Below, one piece after another: positions 8,746 through 17,214 of a DNA stretch of 64,000 bases. The stretch is from Sphingobacterium zeae (GTDB taxonomy: Bacteria; Bacteroidota; Bacteroidia; Sphingobacteriales; Sphingobacteriaceae): NCBI RefSeq assembly GCF_030818895.1, contig NZ_JAUTBA010000001.1, positions 4,898,001-4,962,000 of the forward strand, read 5' to 3'. The notes under the pieces were generated by a model. That model saw only the letters and a program-made list of their open reading frames with translations, was not told the DNA's origin and did no database searches. Within the stretch, counting starts at the first letter, position 1, and each line of letters begins with the position of its first letter. Position numbers and translations under genes: made by a program.

Positions 8746-9639
8746 TTAAAATTCGACATCTCGCTCTGTGTTTACTTTGGTCTGCCAAACAATTTTATCC
8801 TGCAAAGTTGTATACAGAATTTCATAATCTCCTTTACAGGTGACAAAGGATCCATAAAAATCATTGGGCTTCATGACGCGATAAACAACCAATTTTCTTT
8901 TTCCCTCAACCACACCATAGGCCTTCATTAACATGAAGCCTGTCTTATTTACCTTCTCTTCGGGAATTTTATAATCCAAATGGGAACGGCTAATGCCGTC
9001 ATCTGGGCATAAAATTTCGGTACGGCTCGGTGTAAACTTATAACGATCGCGGTACATGGCCACATTCGACATGACAATGTCCTTAGCCCATGCGATGTCG
9101 GTAAAATCCTCGGGAACGAGAAAAATCAAAGAAACCATTTTTTCCTGCCAAAGTCGGCCGTTAACAGGGATTACAAAATGAAGCAACTTCTGCCTCTTAA
9201 ACGGTGTGATGTTATAAAAATATCGCCCTTCTTTATGCTGTTCGCGTTGAAAATAACTTAGATTCAGCAGATGGTTTTTGTTTCCTTTTACATTTGGTGA
9301 ATTGTTCACTATGGCAAGCATATCATAGCTATATTTCCCTTCCAAATGTCCAGAAAATAGCACGCTGTAAGCAGTGTCCGAATACCGCAAGTGGCGTAAT
9401 ACCTTGCGAAACCTACGCGCAACTTTATCGGCATTGATTGGACTACTATTGCCTTGCCAATTTTTGCTCTCCATAATATCATCTCCTATAAATACGGTGA
9501 GCTCTTTATTGAGATTAACAAAATATTCGTCTCCCTCAACAGCAAAACCATTAGGAACGACCTGATAAGATTTACATGAAGAGAGCGTCGCAAAGGCGAT
9601 AATGATATAGAAGACTCGGATGATTATGGTGTGCATCAT
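8746..9639 (-). CDS. hypothetical lipoprotein downstream of the M56 sensor
   Basis: I do not recognise the family. The 297-residue protein starts with a hydrophobic leader and a lipobox-like TLSSC (Cys22), so it is probably a lipoprotein. A second Met directly after the first is an alternative start. The mature part is mixed alpha/beta in character with no repeats or obvious catalytic motif. It begins 15 bp after the M56-TonB gene and is probably its operon partner, which suggests an envelope role in the same stimulus-response module. Function is unknown. Confidence 0.7.
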   Translation of the reverse strand: MMHTIIIRVFYIIIAFATLSSCKSYQVVPNGFAVEGDEYFVNLNKELTVFIGDDIMESKNWQGNSSPINADKVARRFRKVLRHLRYSDTAYSVLFSGHLEGKYSYDMLAIVNNSPNVKGNKNHLLNLSYFQREQHKEGRYFYNITPFKRQKLLHFVIPVNGRLWQEKMVSLIFLVPEDFTDIAWAKDIVMSNVAMYRDRYKFTPSRTEILCPDDGISRSHLDYKIPEEKVNKTGFMLMKAYGVVEGKRKLVVYRVMKPNDFYGSFVTCKGDYEILYTTLQDKIVWQTKVNTERDVEF

Positions 9640-9654
9640 GTAATACTTGATGTT

Positions 9655-10905
9655 TTATTTTGCTAGATTAAGACGAATGGGCAATGTATAGGCAACTCGT
9701 ACTGGTCTACCACCGACGAACGCCGGTTTCCATCGTTTTGCACTTTCCATGAGTTTCAACGTTGCTTCTTTGGTGCCATAACCAAGATCCTTTTTAACAT
9801 TAATATGGGATAAACTACCATCTATTTCAACAATAAAATTGACTTCAATCATACCACTGACATTATGTTCCACAGCCTGTTTTGGAAACTGAAAATTATT
9901 GCCTATCCAAATCATAAATGACTGCATTCCCCCTTCTGGAGCTGGCTTCACTTCGACCCGATCAAAAGAAATAGTATCCAATTGTTCATTGAACTGTAGG
10001 TGGCTACGCTTTGTTTGTTTAGGCGGGTAGGTCTGATGATCGAATGCAGCCACCTGCTTAACACCTGACTCAACAGCTAAAACCATTCCTTTTGCCCTGC
10101 TCGTATTAAATATCATGGTTGAAGTAAGTACAACCAGGATGATCGGTAAGATAGATACATATAGCAGCTTATATTTACCCGCGGATTTATTCTTAAATAA
10201 CATCATAATTCTCTTCTTTAAAAATGAATGATTTGAAAACTCATGTGTCAGCGGTAGCTGATCTACCTGTAATGCATGAGCAACCAACATTTCTGCATAT
10301 GCTACTCTATCTGTCGAACAGATTTCATCTGCGATACATTCGTGCTGGAACTTTAACTCCTTTTGAAAGAAATATAAGATAGGATTAAACCAGTTGAAGA
10401 TTTTCAATAGTTCTATTAAAAGCAAATCATACGAATGCCGCTGATCCACATGAACACGCTCATGAGATTCGATAGTGCTTCTATTCTTAATCGCTTCGCC
10501 AATGAAGACCTTATCGAAAAATGAAAAACTTAAATAGTCATGCTTCTGAGCTAACGTCTTTACCAACATTATTCCTCTCCAAATAAAAAAGCCCGCGCTA
10601 AAGGCAACACCAATCCAATACACGCAAGTCAAGATGTATATCAAATAAATAGGTTGCTCTTGCGGACCACCAATGGCGATATCCATATAGGTAATCAAAT
10701 CTACATGCGGAATCTGATATTCGACCATCTCTATATTTGGCAATTCGATAAAGATTCCTATAGGAGCCAATAAGGAAAACAGGGCCATTCCAATCAAATA
10801 AATTCGATTCCATTGAAAAAAAGTCAGCCTTCTAAAAATCAGTTTATAGAGTACAAAACTGATAATCAATGAAATATTGACAATCAATAAATAAATCATA
10901 ATCAA
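9655..10905 (-). CDS. BlaR1-like M56 metallopeptidase with C-terminal TonB domain
   Basis: Membrane sensor-protease of the BlaR1/MecR1 type. Three hydrophobic segments (about 1-20, 36-54, 86-108) precede the zinc site HERVH (148-152) and the HECIADE stretch (188-194); a fourth hydrophobic segment lies near residue 252. The C-terminal 90 residues (MQSFMIWIGNNFQFPKQAVE onward, with GMIEVNFIVEIDG and KRWKPAFVGGRPV) form a TonB-type domain where BlaR1 has a penicillin-binding sensor. It follows a BlaI-type repressor by 23 bp. By analogy with BlaR1-BlaI it may trigger loss of the repressor, but its signal is unknown. Confidence 0.88.
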   Translation of the reverse strand: MIMIYLLIVNISLIISFVLYKLIFRRLTFFQWNRIYLIGMALFSLLAPIGIFIELPNIEMVEYQIPHVDLITYMDIAIGGPQEQPIYLIYILTCVYWIGVAFSAGFFIWRGIMLVKTLAQKHDYLSFSFFDKVFIGEAIKNRSTIESHERVHVDQRHSYDLLLIELLKIFNWFNPILYFFQKELKFQHECIADEICSTDRVAYAEMLVAHALQVDQLPLTHEFSNHSFLKKRIMMLFKNKSAGKYKLLYVSILPIILVVLTSTMIFNTSRAKGMVLAVESGVKQVAAFDHQTYPPKQTKRSHLQFNEQLDTISFDRVEVKPAPEGGMQSFMIWIGNNFQFPKQAVEHNVSGMIEVNFIVEIDGSLSHINVKKDLGYGTKEATLKLMESAKRWKPAFVGGRPVRVAYTLPIRLNLAK

Positions 10906-10928
10906 AAAGTTTATAAAGGTTTTGGTTG

Positions 10929-11297
10929 TTATTTATTACGTTCAATTATAGACAGGATTTCATCAAGTTCCTGAACGTCTAATCTATTCTCTTCCAAAAA
11001 ATAAGAAAGCATACTTTTGGGGGAATTATCAAAATAATTGGTTAGTAATTTTCCTGTAATACCTTTCTTATATTCCTCTTTTGAAATCTTAGGTAAATAT
11101 TGATGGCTTTTTCCAAAAGATTCATGCGTCACAAAACCCTTCGTTTCGAGAATACGAACGATGGTCGACACTGTATTGTAGGCAGGTTTCGGTTCTGGCA
11201 ATCGATCAACAATCTCTTTGACAAAGCCACGCCCCATGTCCCAGAGCTCTTTCATAATTTGCTCTTCAGCTTTCGTTAATTCTTTAAAATCTTCCAT
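10929..11297 (-). CDS. BlaI/MecI-family transcriptional repressor
   Basis: Winged-helix repressor of 122 residues. It opens MEDFKELTKAEEQIMKELW, carries YNTVSTIVRILETKGFV (the recognition region) at about residues 39-55, and ends in a dimerisation helix region. An upstream in-frame ATG would add 14 residues that do not fit the family, so the start at 11297 is preferred. It heads an operon with an M56 sensor and a lipoprotein. A perfect palindrome in its upstream region is the likely operator, implying autorepression. Confidence 0.92.
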   Translation of the reverse strand: MEDFKELTKAEEQIMKELWDMGRGFVKEIVDRLPEPKPAYNTVSTIVRILETKGFVTHESFGKSHQYLPKISKEEYKKGITGKLLTNYFDNSPKSMLSYFLEENRLDVQELDEILSIIERNK

Positions 11298-11345
11298 AAC
11301 TTTTATAGCATAAAAAATACTGTTATAATAACACGTCATCTAAGT

Positions 11346-11387
11346 TAAAACTAAATATTTAGTTTTACAACTATATTTTTAGTTTTA
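11346..11387 (-). promoter_or_regulatory. twin palindromic operator of the BlaI-type repressor
   Basis: A perfect 22-bp palindrome spans 11346-11367, with half-site taaaactaaat. A weaker dyad with ACTA and TAGT arms is centred 20 bp away (11369-11384). Two dyads about two helical turns apart, 48 bp upstream of the repressor start, are what an autoregulated BlaI-family gene would have. The AAACTAAA-type half-site differs from the TACA/TGTA boxes of staphylococcal BlaI. Assignment to this repressor is inference. Confidence 0.65.
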
Positions 11388-11440
11388 CATTAAAACACTG
11401 ATAAACAATACTTTTTATTAAAGATTCTAATTTTTTGAAT

Positions 11441-11845
11441 TTATTCCTCGAAGTTCTTCTTGCGTGAAGCTTTCAGTTGAGCTTGTTGCTTTTTTCTGTC
11501 TAACCTTTTTAAAATACTTGAATAAGGTATTTTTGTTTTCTTTCTGGCCTTTATTGGTACAAGCGCGGACTCCAAAATGCGCCTGAAGCGATCGACTGCA
11601 ATTTCTTTATTCCGGACCTGTGATCGATCGATATCACATTCCAGTTGAAATATTCCATATTTATTTATGCGATTTGCCAAAACTGTATAAATCATCGCCT
11701 TTTCTTCAACAGAAACAGCTGTGGAAACCTCGACATTCCACTGGAGCAATACTTTGGATGACACCTTGTTTACGTGTTGTCCGCCTGCTCCGCCTGACCT
11801 GGAAAACTTAAATGTTAGTTCGCCTATTACTCCTTCTAAATTCAT
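11441..11845 (-). CDS. arfB: peptidyl-tRNA hydrolase ArfB (YaeJ-type ribosome rescue factor)
   Basis: Releases nascent chains from ribosomes stalled without a stop codon. The 134-residue protein has the catalytic GGQ at residues 21-23 within FSRSGGAGGQHVNKVSSKV, but none of the codon-recognition domains of release factors 1 and 2. The C-terminal tail (RKKTKIPYSSILKRLDRKK onward) is strongly basic, as needed to thread into the mRNA channel. Its ATG overlaps the TGA region of the DUF1003 gene upstream by 4 bp, so the pair is translationally coupled. Confidence 0.93.
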   Translation of the reverse strand: MNLEGVIGELTFKFSRSGGAGGQHVNKVSSKVLLQWNVEVSTAVSVEEKAMIYTVLANRINKYGIFQLECDIDRSQVRNKEIAVDRFRRILESALVPIKARKKTKIPYSSILKRLDRKKQQAQLKASRKKNFEE

Positions 11846-12561
11846 TTTTCTTTAAATGCTTCTTCTATCTTTTCCATCTTTTTTAGCAAAAACCCCAATT
11901 TTTCCACTTGATCGCGTTGTACTTCGGCAAGTTCCTGCTCTTTACGGATAATGAGATGATCGATTTTCTCATGCAATTCCCTAATTTCGAGCTCAGCTTT
12001 TAGGTTAACCATATAATCATTTCTAGCACGTTCGCGATCCTTATCTTCCTGCCTATTTTGACTCATCATAATAACGGGAGCCTGCAACGCTGCCACACAG
12101 GACAGAATCAGGTTAAGTAAAATAAAAGGATAGGGATCAAATCCTTTATTATTTAACCAGTAGATATTGGCTATGATCCAAACGATTAAAAAAAAGATAA
12201 AGGAAATAATAAAGACCCAGCTTCCACCAAATTCAGCCACTTTATCTGCAACTTTATCCCCTAAGCTGACCGGTTCATTTGTATCCCCATCCAAACTCGC
12301 ACTAATGACCTTATTTTCCTTAAAGCTATTAATTACCTGTTGATCCAGTTGACTTAACTGCCCAGACTCATCCTTCAAAAACTCGGATATATAAGCTTCT
12401 TTGAACCGTGTCAACTCTGTCGAAGCAATAAATTTATCTTTGCCAAAGCTTGGATACTCCTTTTTTATCAGCTTAAAAATTGGCTGTCGAATTGAAGCCC
12501 CCAAAATACGTTGTTCAGAAGGAAATTGCTGTCCTGAAATATCACTTATAAAGTTATCCAT
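11842..12561 (-). CDS. DUF1003 membrane protein
   Basis: Two-helix membrane protein of unknown function. The family core is visible: ADKVAEFGGSWVFIISFIFF at about residues 107-126, a second membrane helix around PYPFILLNLILSCVAALQAP, then QNRQEDKDRERARNDYMVN. A charged coiled-coil tail follows (residues about 185-239). Total length 239 residues, with an N-terminal soluble part of about 100 residues. It overlaps arfB by 4 bp. No functional assignment is possible beyond the family. Confidence 0.85.
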   Translation of the reverse strand: MDNFISDISGQQFPSEQRILGASIRQPIFKLIKKEYPSFGKDKFIASTELTRFKEAYISEFLKDESGQLSQLDQQVINSFKENKVISASLDGDTNEPVSLGDKVADKVAEFGGSWVFIISFIFFLIVWIIANIYWLNNKGFDPYPFILLNLILSCVAALQAPVIMMSQNRQEDKDRERARNDYMVNLKAELEIRELHEKIDHLIIRKEQELAEVQRDQVEKLGFLLKKMEKIEEAFKEK

Positions 12562-12616
12562 ATACCGATTAAATGTCTATTTAAAGATAGCGCTTTTTAA
12601 CCAATCAAAAAATTCA

Positions 12617-12624
12617 CAAAACTA
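12617..12624 (-). promoter_or_regulatory. -7 promoter element upstream of the DUF1003-arfB pair
   Basis: Reads TAGTTTTG on the minus strand, an exact TAnnTTTG match, 56 bp before the ATG. No clear TTG lies 19-23 bp further upstream, so only the -7 half is supported. Confidence 0.4.
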
Positions 12625-12920
12625 TGGCAATTGGTTTTTGTTATTTTACGCATAAATAGTCGAAATTTGCAGCACAAAATTTAGGAGTAATCCTCTTTAA
12701 GTTTTCGTGTTGCCATAAAATGATTGTAGAAGACAATCTTCAGATGAAATAGCTTCTTGTTGGTCTGATGAATAAATGTACTATATTGCGATAAACATCG
12801 CATTTATTTAGAAGAAAATAGTCGGAATACTAACATGAGGTTCACGGAACCCTTTAAAATAAAATTGAACAGTGCATACTAGTGATGCCGTTAAATATAC
12901 GCTCAGACATAATTACGCAG
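12625..12920. other. intergenic region between divergent DUF1003 and bshA genes
   Basis: About 300 bp without a convincing coding frame. It holds short weak hairpins, for example gcgat/atcgc around 12788-12801 and gattgt/acaatc near 12722-12739. No clear TAnnTTTG element was found for bshA. In-frame codons upstream of 12921 do not resemble the BshA N-terminus. Confidence 0.4.
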
Positions 12921-14063
12921 ATGAAAATAGGAATTGTTTGTTATCCCACCTTTGGTGGAAGTGGTGTAGTTGCAACCGAACTCGGAAAGGCTTTGGCCGC
13001 TAATGGACATGAGATCCATTTTATTACCTATCGACAACCTGCACGACTGGATTTCTTCTCTGAAAACCTATACTACCATGAGGTAGCTGTTTCGCAATAT
13101 CCGCTTTTTGACTTTCTACCCTATGAATCTGCATTAGCCAGCAAACTGGTAGATGTTGTTCGTTTCGAAAAGTTGGATTTGATCCACGTCCACTATGCAA
13201 TCCCACATGCATCGGCGGCATTTATGGCAAAACAGATCTTGCTTACTACCTATGGCATTACTATTCCAGTAGTAACAACCTTACATGGCACAGATATTAC
13301 GCTAGTGGGTAAGGACAAAAGTTTTAGTCCCGTTGTTACATTCTCCATCAATCAATCAGATGGCGTAACTGCAGTATCACAGAATCTTAAAGATCAGACG
13401 CTGGGATACTTTGACATCACCCGCGACATCAAGGTGATCCCAAACTTTATTGATTTGGACAGGTTCAGCAATAAAGACCGTTCACATTTCAAAAAAGCGA
13501 TTGCTCCGGGCAATGAACGGATATTGGTTCATACGTCCAACTTCAGAAAGGTTAAAAATACGGAGGATGTCATTCGTATTTTTAAGAAAGTACATGATGT
13601 AATCCCTTCGAAGCTTTTAATGGTTGGAGATGGTCCCGAGCGTCGAAATGCCGAAGAGCTTTCGAGAGAACTTAATGTATGCCAAGACATACGTTTCTTG
13701 GGTAAACAAGATGCGGTGGAAGAAATACTATCCGTATCGGATCTTTTCCTAATGCCTTCAAGCTCGGAAAGCTTTGGACTTGCAGCACTAGAGGCCATGG
13801 CCTGCCAAGTTCCGGTGATTTCTTCTAATACGGGTGGTTTACCTGAACTGAATAAAAATGGTGTCACAGGATTTCTCAGTGCGGTGGGCGATGTGGATGA
13901 CATGGCAAAAAATGCAATCTATATTCTGGAAGATGGTGAGCGTCTACAGAAATTTAAAGAAGCAGCATTAAATCACGCCAAAGAATTCCAATTGTCTAAT
14001 ATTATGCCTCTTTATGAGCAATATTACCAAAAAGTCATTAATCAAACCATAAAACCACAATAA
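12921..14063 (+). CDS. bshA: N-acetyl-alpha-D-glucosaminyl L-malate synthase BshA
   Basis: First enzyme of bacillithiol synthesis: joins GlcNAc from UDP-GlcNAc to L-malate. The 380-residue GT4 glycosyltransferase starts MKIGIVCYPTFGGSGVVATE, a BshA-specific N-terminus, and has HYAIPHASAA, TLHGTDITLVG, NFIDLDRF and the C-terminal MPSSSESFGLAALEAMACQVPVI motif (split here: SSSESFGLAALEAMA). An ATG at 12882 would add 13 residues that do not fit. bshB and bshC are not in the window. A standalone call based on BshA hallmarks, distinct from general GT4 enzymes. Confidence 0.93.
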   Translation: MKIGIVCYPTFGGSGVVATELGKALAANGHEIHFITYRQPARLDFFSENLYYHEVAVSQYPLFDFLPYESALASKLVDVVRFEKLDLIHVHYAIPHASAAFMAKQILLTTYGITIPVVTTLHGTDITLVGKDKSFSPVVTFSINQSDGVTAVSQNLKDQTLGYFDITRDIKVIPNFIDLDRFSNKDRSHFKKAIAPGNERILVHTSNFRKVKNTEDVIRIFKKVHDVIPSKLLMVGDGPERRNAEELSRELNVCQDIRFLGKQDAVEEILSVSDLFLMPSSSESFGLAALEAMACQVPVISSNTGGLPELNKNGVTGFLSAVGDVDDMAKNAIYILEDGERLQKFKEAALNHAKEFQLSNIMPLYEQYYQKVINQTIKPQ

Positions 14064-14100
14064 ATATCACTTTAAGTCTTAGGGGATAAAAAAAATATTT

Positions 14101-14108
14101 TATCTTTG
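14101..14108 (+). promoter_or_regulatory. -7 promoter element upstream of pyrH
   Basis: Exact TATCTTTG, 29 bp before the pyrH ATG. No matching TTG is visible at the expected distance upstream. Confidence 0.5.
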
Positions 14109-14137
14109 ACCTTTGGAAAATTTCCAAAAAAACAATT

Positions 14138-14842
14138 ATGAAATACAAACGTATCTTATTAAAACTTAGCGGTGAATCCTTAATGGGTGACCAAAGCTAT
14201 GGTATCGATATTAACCGTGTATCGCAATACGCTAATGATATCAAAGAAATTCACGATCAAGGTTTAGAAATTGCAATTGTTATCGGTGGCGGTAATATTT
14301 ACCGTGGTTTAAGCGCTGAAAAATCAGGAATGGACCGTGTTCAAGCAGACTATATGGGCATGCTTGCCACAGTCATCAACAGCATGGCACTGCAGGATGC
14401 GCTTGAGAAAGTTGGGAAAAAGACACGTTTGCTTACTGCGATCAAAATGGAGCAAATATGTGAACCTTTTATTCGTAGAAGAGCCGTTCGCCACTTGGAA
14501 AAAGGCCGTATTGTTATTTTCGGAGCTGGTACTGGAAATCCGTATTTCACAACAGATACCGCTGCATCTTTACGTGCGATCGAAATCAATGCAGATGCTG
14601 TATTGAAAGGAACACGTGTTGATGGTATTTACACTGCTGATCCGGAAAAAGATCCTAGTGCAACAAAATTTGAGGAAATATCATTCACAGAGGTTTATGA
14701 GAAAGGATTAAATGTCATGGACATGACTGCCTTTACCCTTTGTCAAGAAAACAAATTACCGATCATCGTATTTGATATGAATAAACCAGGCAATTTATTA
14801 AAACTTGCTAATGGTGAGCATGTTGGAACTGTGGTTAAATAA
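14138..14842 (+). CDS. pyrH: UMP kinase
   Basis: Phosphorylates UMP to UDP. The 234-residue amino acid kinase-fold protein shows KRILLKLSGESLMGD at the N-terminus, IVIGGGNIYRG near residue 50, DYMGMLATVINSMALQD and GAGTGNPYFTTDTAA, all hallmark UMP kinase segments. Bacterial UMP kinase is normally hexameric and cytoplasmic. frr follows by 27 bp, the conserved pyrH-frr pairing. It has its own -7 element. Confidence 0.97.
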   Translation: MKYKRILLKLSGESLMGDQSYGIDINRVSQYANDIKEIHDQGLEIAIVIGGGNIYRGLSAEKSGMDRVQADYMGMLATVINSMALQDALEKVGKKTRLLTAIKMEQICEPFIRRRAVRHLEKGRIVIFGAGTGNPYFTTDTAASLRAIEINADAVLKGTRVDGIYTADPEKDPSATKFEEISFTEVYEKGLNVMDMTAFTLCQENKLPIIVFDMNKPGNLLKLANGEHVGTVVK

Positions 14843-14869
14843 TTAAATCTGTTAAAAACGTAATCTTAT

Positions 14870-15433
14870 ATGAACGAACTAATTTCAATTGAATTGGACG
14901 ATTGTAAAGACAAGATGTCCAAAGCAGTTGCTCACACCGAATCCGAATTAACTAAAATTCGTGCCGGTAAAGCTTCCCCATCTATGTTAGATGGTATTTC
15001 AGTAGACTATTATGGTAGCGCCACTCCACTTTCACAAGTGGCAAACATCAATACAACTGATGCACGGACTATTGTCATTCAGCCTTGGGAGAAATCGCTT
15101 ATCAACGCAATTGAAAAATCTATCACAGACGCTAACCTAGGCATCAACCCGCAGAACGATGGTATCGTTATTCGTCTGAATGTTCCCCCTTTAACAGAAG
15201 AAAGGAGACGTGATCTAGTTAAAAAGGTAAAAGAAGAAACTGAAAGAGGCCGTATCGGTATTCGTAACATCCGTAAGGATGTAAATGAGTCCATCAAGAA
15301 ATTAAAAAATGATGGTGCTTCAGAAGATGAAATTAAAACTGCCGAGGGTGAAGTCCAAAAGTTAACTGACGCATTTATTGTAAAAGTTGATAAATTGGCT
15401 GAGCTAAAAGAAAAAGATATCATGACTGTTTAA
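14870..15433 (+). CDS. frr: ribosome recycling factor
   Basis: Splits post-termination ribosomes together with EF-G. The 187-residue protein has LTKIRAGKASPSMLDGISVDYYGS (in parts) near residues 27-50, VIQPWEKSLINAIEKSI, and PPLTEERRRDLVKKVKEE, the RRF signatures, followed by the long helical bundle typical of domain I. It is co-directional with pyrH at 27 bp and ends before a strong terminator. Confidence 0.97.
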   Translation: MNELISIELDDCKDKMSKAVAHTESELTKIRAGKASPSMLDGISVDYYGSATPLSQVANINTTDARTIVIQPWEKSLINAIEKSITDANLGINPQNDGIVIRLNVPPLTEERRRDLVKKVKEETERGRIGIRNIRKDVNESIKKLKNDGASEDEIKTAEGEVQKLTDAFIVKVDKLAELKEKDIMTV

Positions 15434-15451
15434 GTCTTTCTACTTCAATGG

Positions 15452-15484
15452 AAAAAAGGTCTGAAAGTATTCAGACCTTTTTTT
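15452..15484 (+). terminator. intrinsic terminator after frr
   Basis: Perfect 14-bp arms (15452-15465 and 15470-15483) with a 4-nt loop and T-run. Confidence 0.85.
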
Positions 15485-15667
15485 GTAAGGTCATCCGACA
15501 GTATTGCCTCCACTAACTCACCAAAGACCATTCCTTATCCTCTTATAAACTATTGTTTACAAATAGTTAGAATTCTAAACTCAACACATCTTTCAAAATA
15601 TTCCCTGTTGCACCATTGATTTTTAAACAAATAATTGTACATTGTACACTAACAAGTAATCAATTAT

Positions 15668-16651
15668 ATGATGAACAATTCTCGCCGTCAATTTTTGAAG
15701 CAAGCTGGAATAGGTATTTCGGCAGCTTATCTGGTGCCCAACTTTATATCCTGTCAAAATAAAGCCGGGGCAATCAGCGACAATCCATTACAGAATATAG
15801 GCGTACAGCTTTATTCCATTCGTGATTTGATGGATAAAGATCCAAAAGGATCGCTAGAACAAATTGCCAAAATTGGGTACAAACACGTTGAGCTCTATGG
15901 TATCGACGCGGCGGCCAAGCAGTTTTGGAAATTGCCCTACAAAGAGCTGAAGAAAATATTAGATGACAATGGTCTAAAAACACATTCAGGTCATTACGAC
16001 ATGGCCAAATACCTGAGTAAAGTCCATACAGACAAAGAGGACATCGCTGTTTATTTCGATGCGGCAAAAGAACTTGGTCAAGAATATGTAATTGCTCCCG
16101 TAACACCAATGTTCGATCTTAACGCATTGAAAAAAGATGATTATCTCTATGCTGCGGAGCAGTTGAATAAAGCTGGCGAGCAGGCTAAAAAATTAGGTTT
16201 AAAAATTGCTTATCACAACCACTTCTGGGAATTCAGGGACCTTGGAAATAATACAACCGGAGAAGAGGTAATGCTGGCATTTACGGAGCCAGACCTGGTT
16301 GATTTTGAGCTAGACCTTTTCTGGGCAGAGAAAGCTGGTAAAAATCCGATAGCGCTCTTCGAAAAGTTTCCAAATCGTTTTAAACTGTGGCATGTCAAAG
16401 ATATGGACAAAACAAAATCCAACCCTATTGAGTGGCCTAAAGATGGGAATTTGCCTATCGAGCAAATTTTCAATGATATTAAGTATACTGAAGTAGGGAC
16501 AGGCAGCATCAATTTCCCTGAAATTGTCAAAGAAAAAAACAAATCGGGACTTAAATATGCCTTTGTTGAACAGGATAATATTGATATGCCAAATAAGATG
16601 GAGAGCCTTAAAATAAGCTATGACTATGTTCAAGCAAATCTTACTAAATAA
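15668..16651 (+). CDS. Tat-exported sugar phosphate isomerase/epimerase-like TIM-barrel protein
   Basis: Xylose-isomerase-like TIM barrel (AP endonuclease 2 family fold) of 327 residues. The leader NNSRRQFLKQAGIGISAAY has a twin-arginine motif and ends near FISC, so it may be a Tat-exported lipoprotein. In the barrel, IGVQLYSIRDLM, the HSGHYDM stretch, IAYHNHFWEF, DFELDLFWAEKAG and LWHVKDMDK carry metal-ligand-type His, Glu and Asp residues. MM at the start leaves 15668 or 15671 open. Substrate is unknown; such proteins often act on sugars or inositols. It ends in an unusually perfect hairpin. Confidence 0.85.
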   Translation: MMNNSRRQFLKQAGIGISAAYLVPNFISCQNKAGAISDNPLQNIGVQLYSIRDLMDKDPKGSLEQIAKIGYKHVELYGIDAAAKQFWKLPYKELKKILDDNGLKTHSGHYDMAKYLSKVHTDKEDIAVYFDAAKELGQEYVIAPVTPMFDLNALKKDDYLYAAEQLNKAGEQAKKLGLKIAYHNHFWEFRDLGNNTTGEEVMLAFTEPDLVDFELDLFWAEKAGKNPIALFEKFPNRFKLWHVKDMDKTKSNPIEWPKDGNLPIEQIFNDIKYTEVGTGSINFPEIVKEKNKSGLKYAFVEQDNIDMPNKMESLKISYDYVQANLTK

Positions 16652-16692
16652 AACAAGGGAGCATTGCTCCCTTGTTTTATTTAGTAAGATTT
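16636..16692. terminator. very long perfect hairpin between convergent genes
   Basis: A perfect inverted repeat with 28-bp arms (16636-16663 and 16665-16692) around one central base. It includes the stop codon of the isomerase gene and ends 4 bp before the purE stop codon on the other strand. It can serve as a terminator in both directions, but it is far longer than needed. Confidence 0.8.
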
Positions 16693-16696
16693 CAAC

Positions 16697-17206
16697 TTAG
16701 AATTCTGTATCCTCTACTTGCACAGCTGTCTCAATTACTTTTCTCGCTAACTCTTCTTTATAGTCAATAATATTATTGCCGATTACTTCATTACTTGTAC
16801 CTAGAATCTGAGCGGCCAATATACCCGCATTCTTCGCTGCATTCAAAGCGACTGTCGCTACAGGAATGCCATTGGGCATTTGAAGGATAGAAAGCACAGA
16901 GTCCCATCCATCAATTGAATTGGAAGATTTGACAGGGACACCTATGACCGGCAAGTGTGTAATAGAGGCCACCATTCCTGGTAAGTGCGCGGCTCCGCCC
17001 GCACCAGCAATAATAACTTTCAAACCACGAATTGCGGCATTTTTAGCGTAATCAAACATCCGCTGAGGTGTACGGTGCGCTGACACAATCGTTACTTCAA
17101 ACTCTACACCGAGGACTTTTAGAACATCGATAGCATCCTGCATGACCGGAAGATCAGATTTACTCCCCATGATGATACCAACTTGGGCCTTATTATTTAC
17201 TGACAT
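16697..17206 (-). CDS. purE: 5-(carboxyamino)imidazole ribonucleotide mutase PurE
   Basis: Converts N5-CAIR to CAIR in purine synthesis. The 169-residue protein has the PurE core VGIIMGSKSDLPVMQDA, EVTIVSAHRTPQRM, IAGAGGAAHLPGMVA and PVIGVPVKSS. Length fits class I PurE, which works with PurK. purK lies immediately upstream, 8 bp away, confirming the pairing. Confidence 0.97.
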   Translation of the reverse strand: MSVNNKAQVGIIMGSKSDLPVMQDAIDVLKVLGVEFEVTIVSAHRTPQRMFDYAKNAAIRGLKVIIAGAGGAAHLPGMVASITHLPVIGVPVKSSNSIDGWDSVLSILQMPNGIPVATVALNAAKNAGILAAQILGTSNEVIGNNIIDYKEELARKVIETAVQVEDTEF

Positions 17207-17214
17207 AGTATCTT

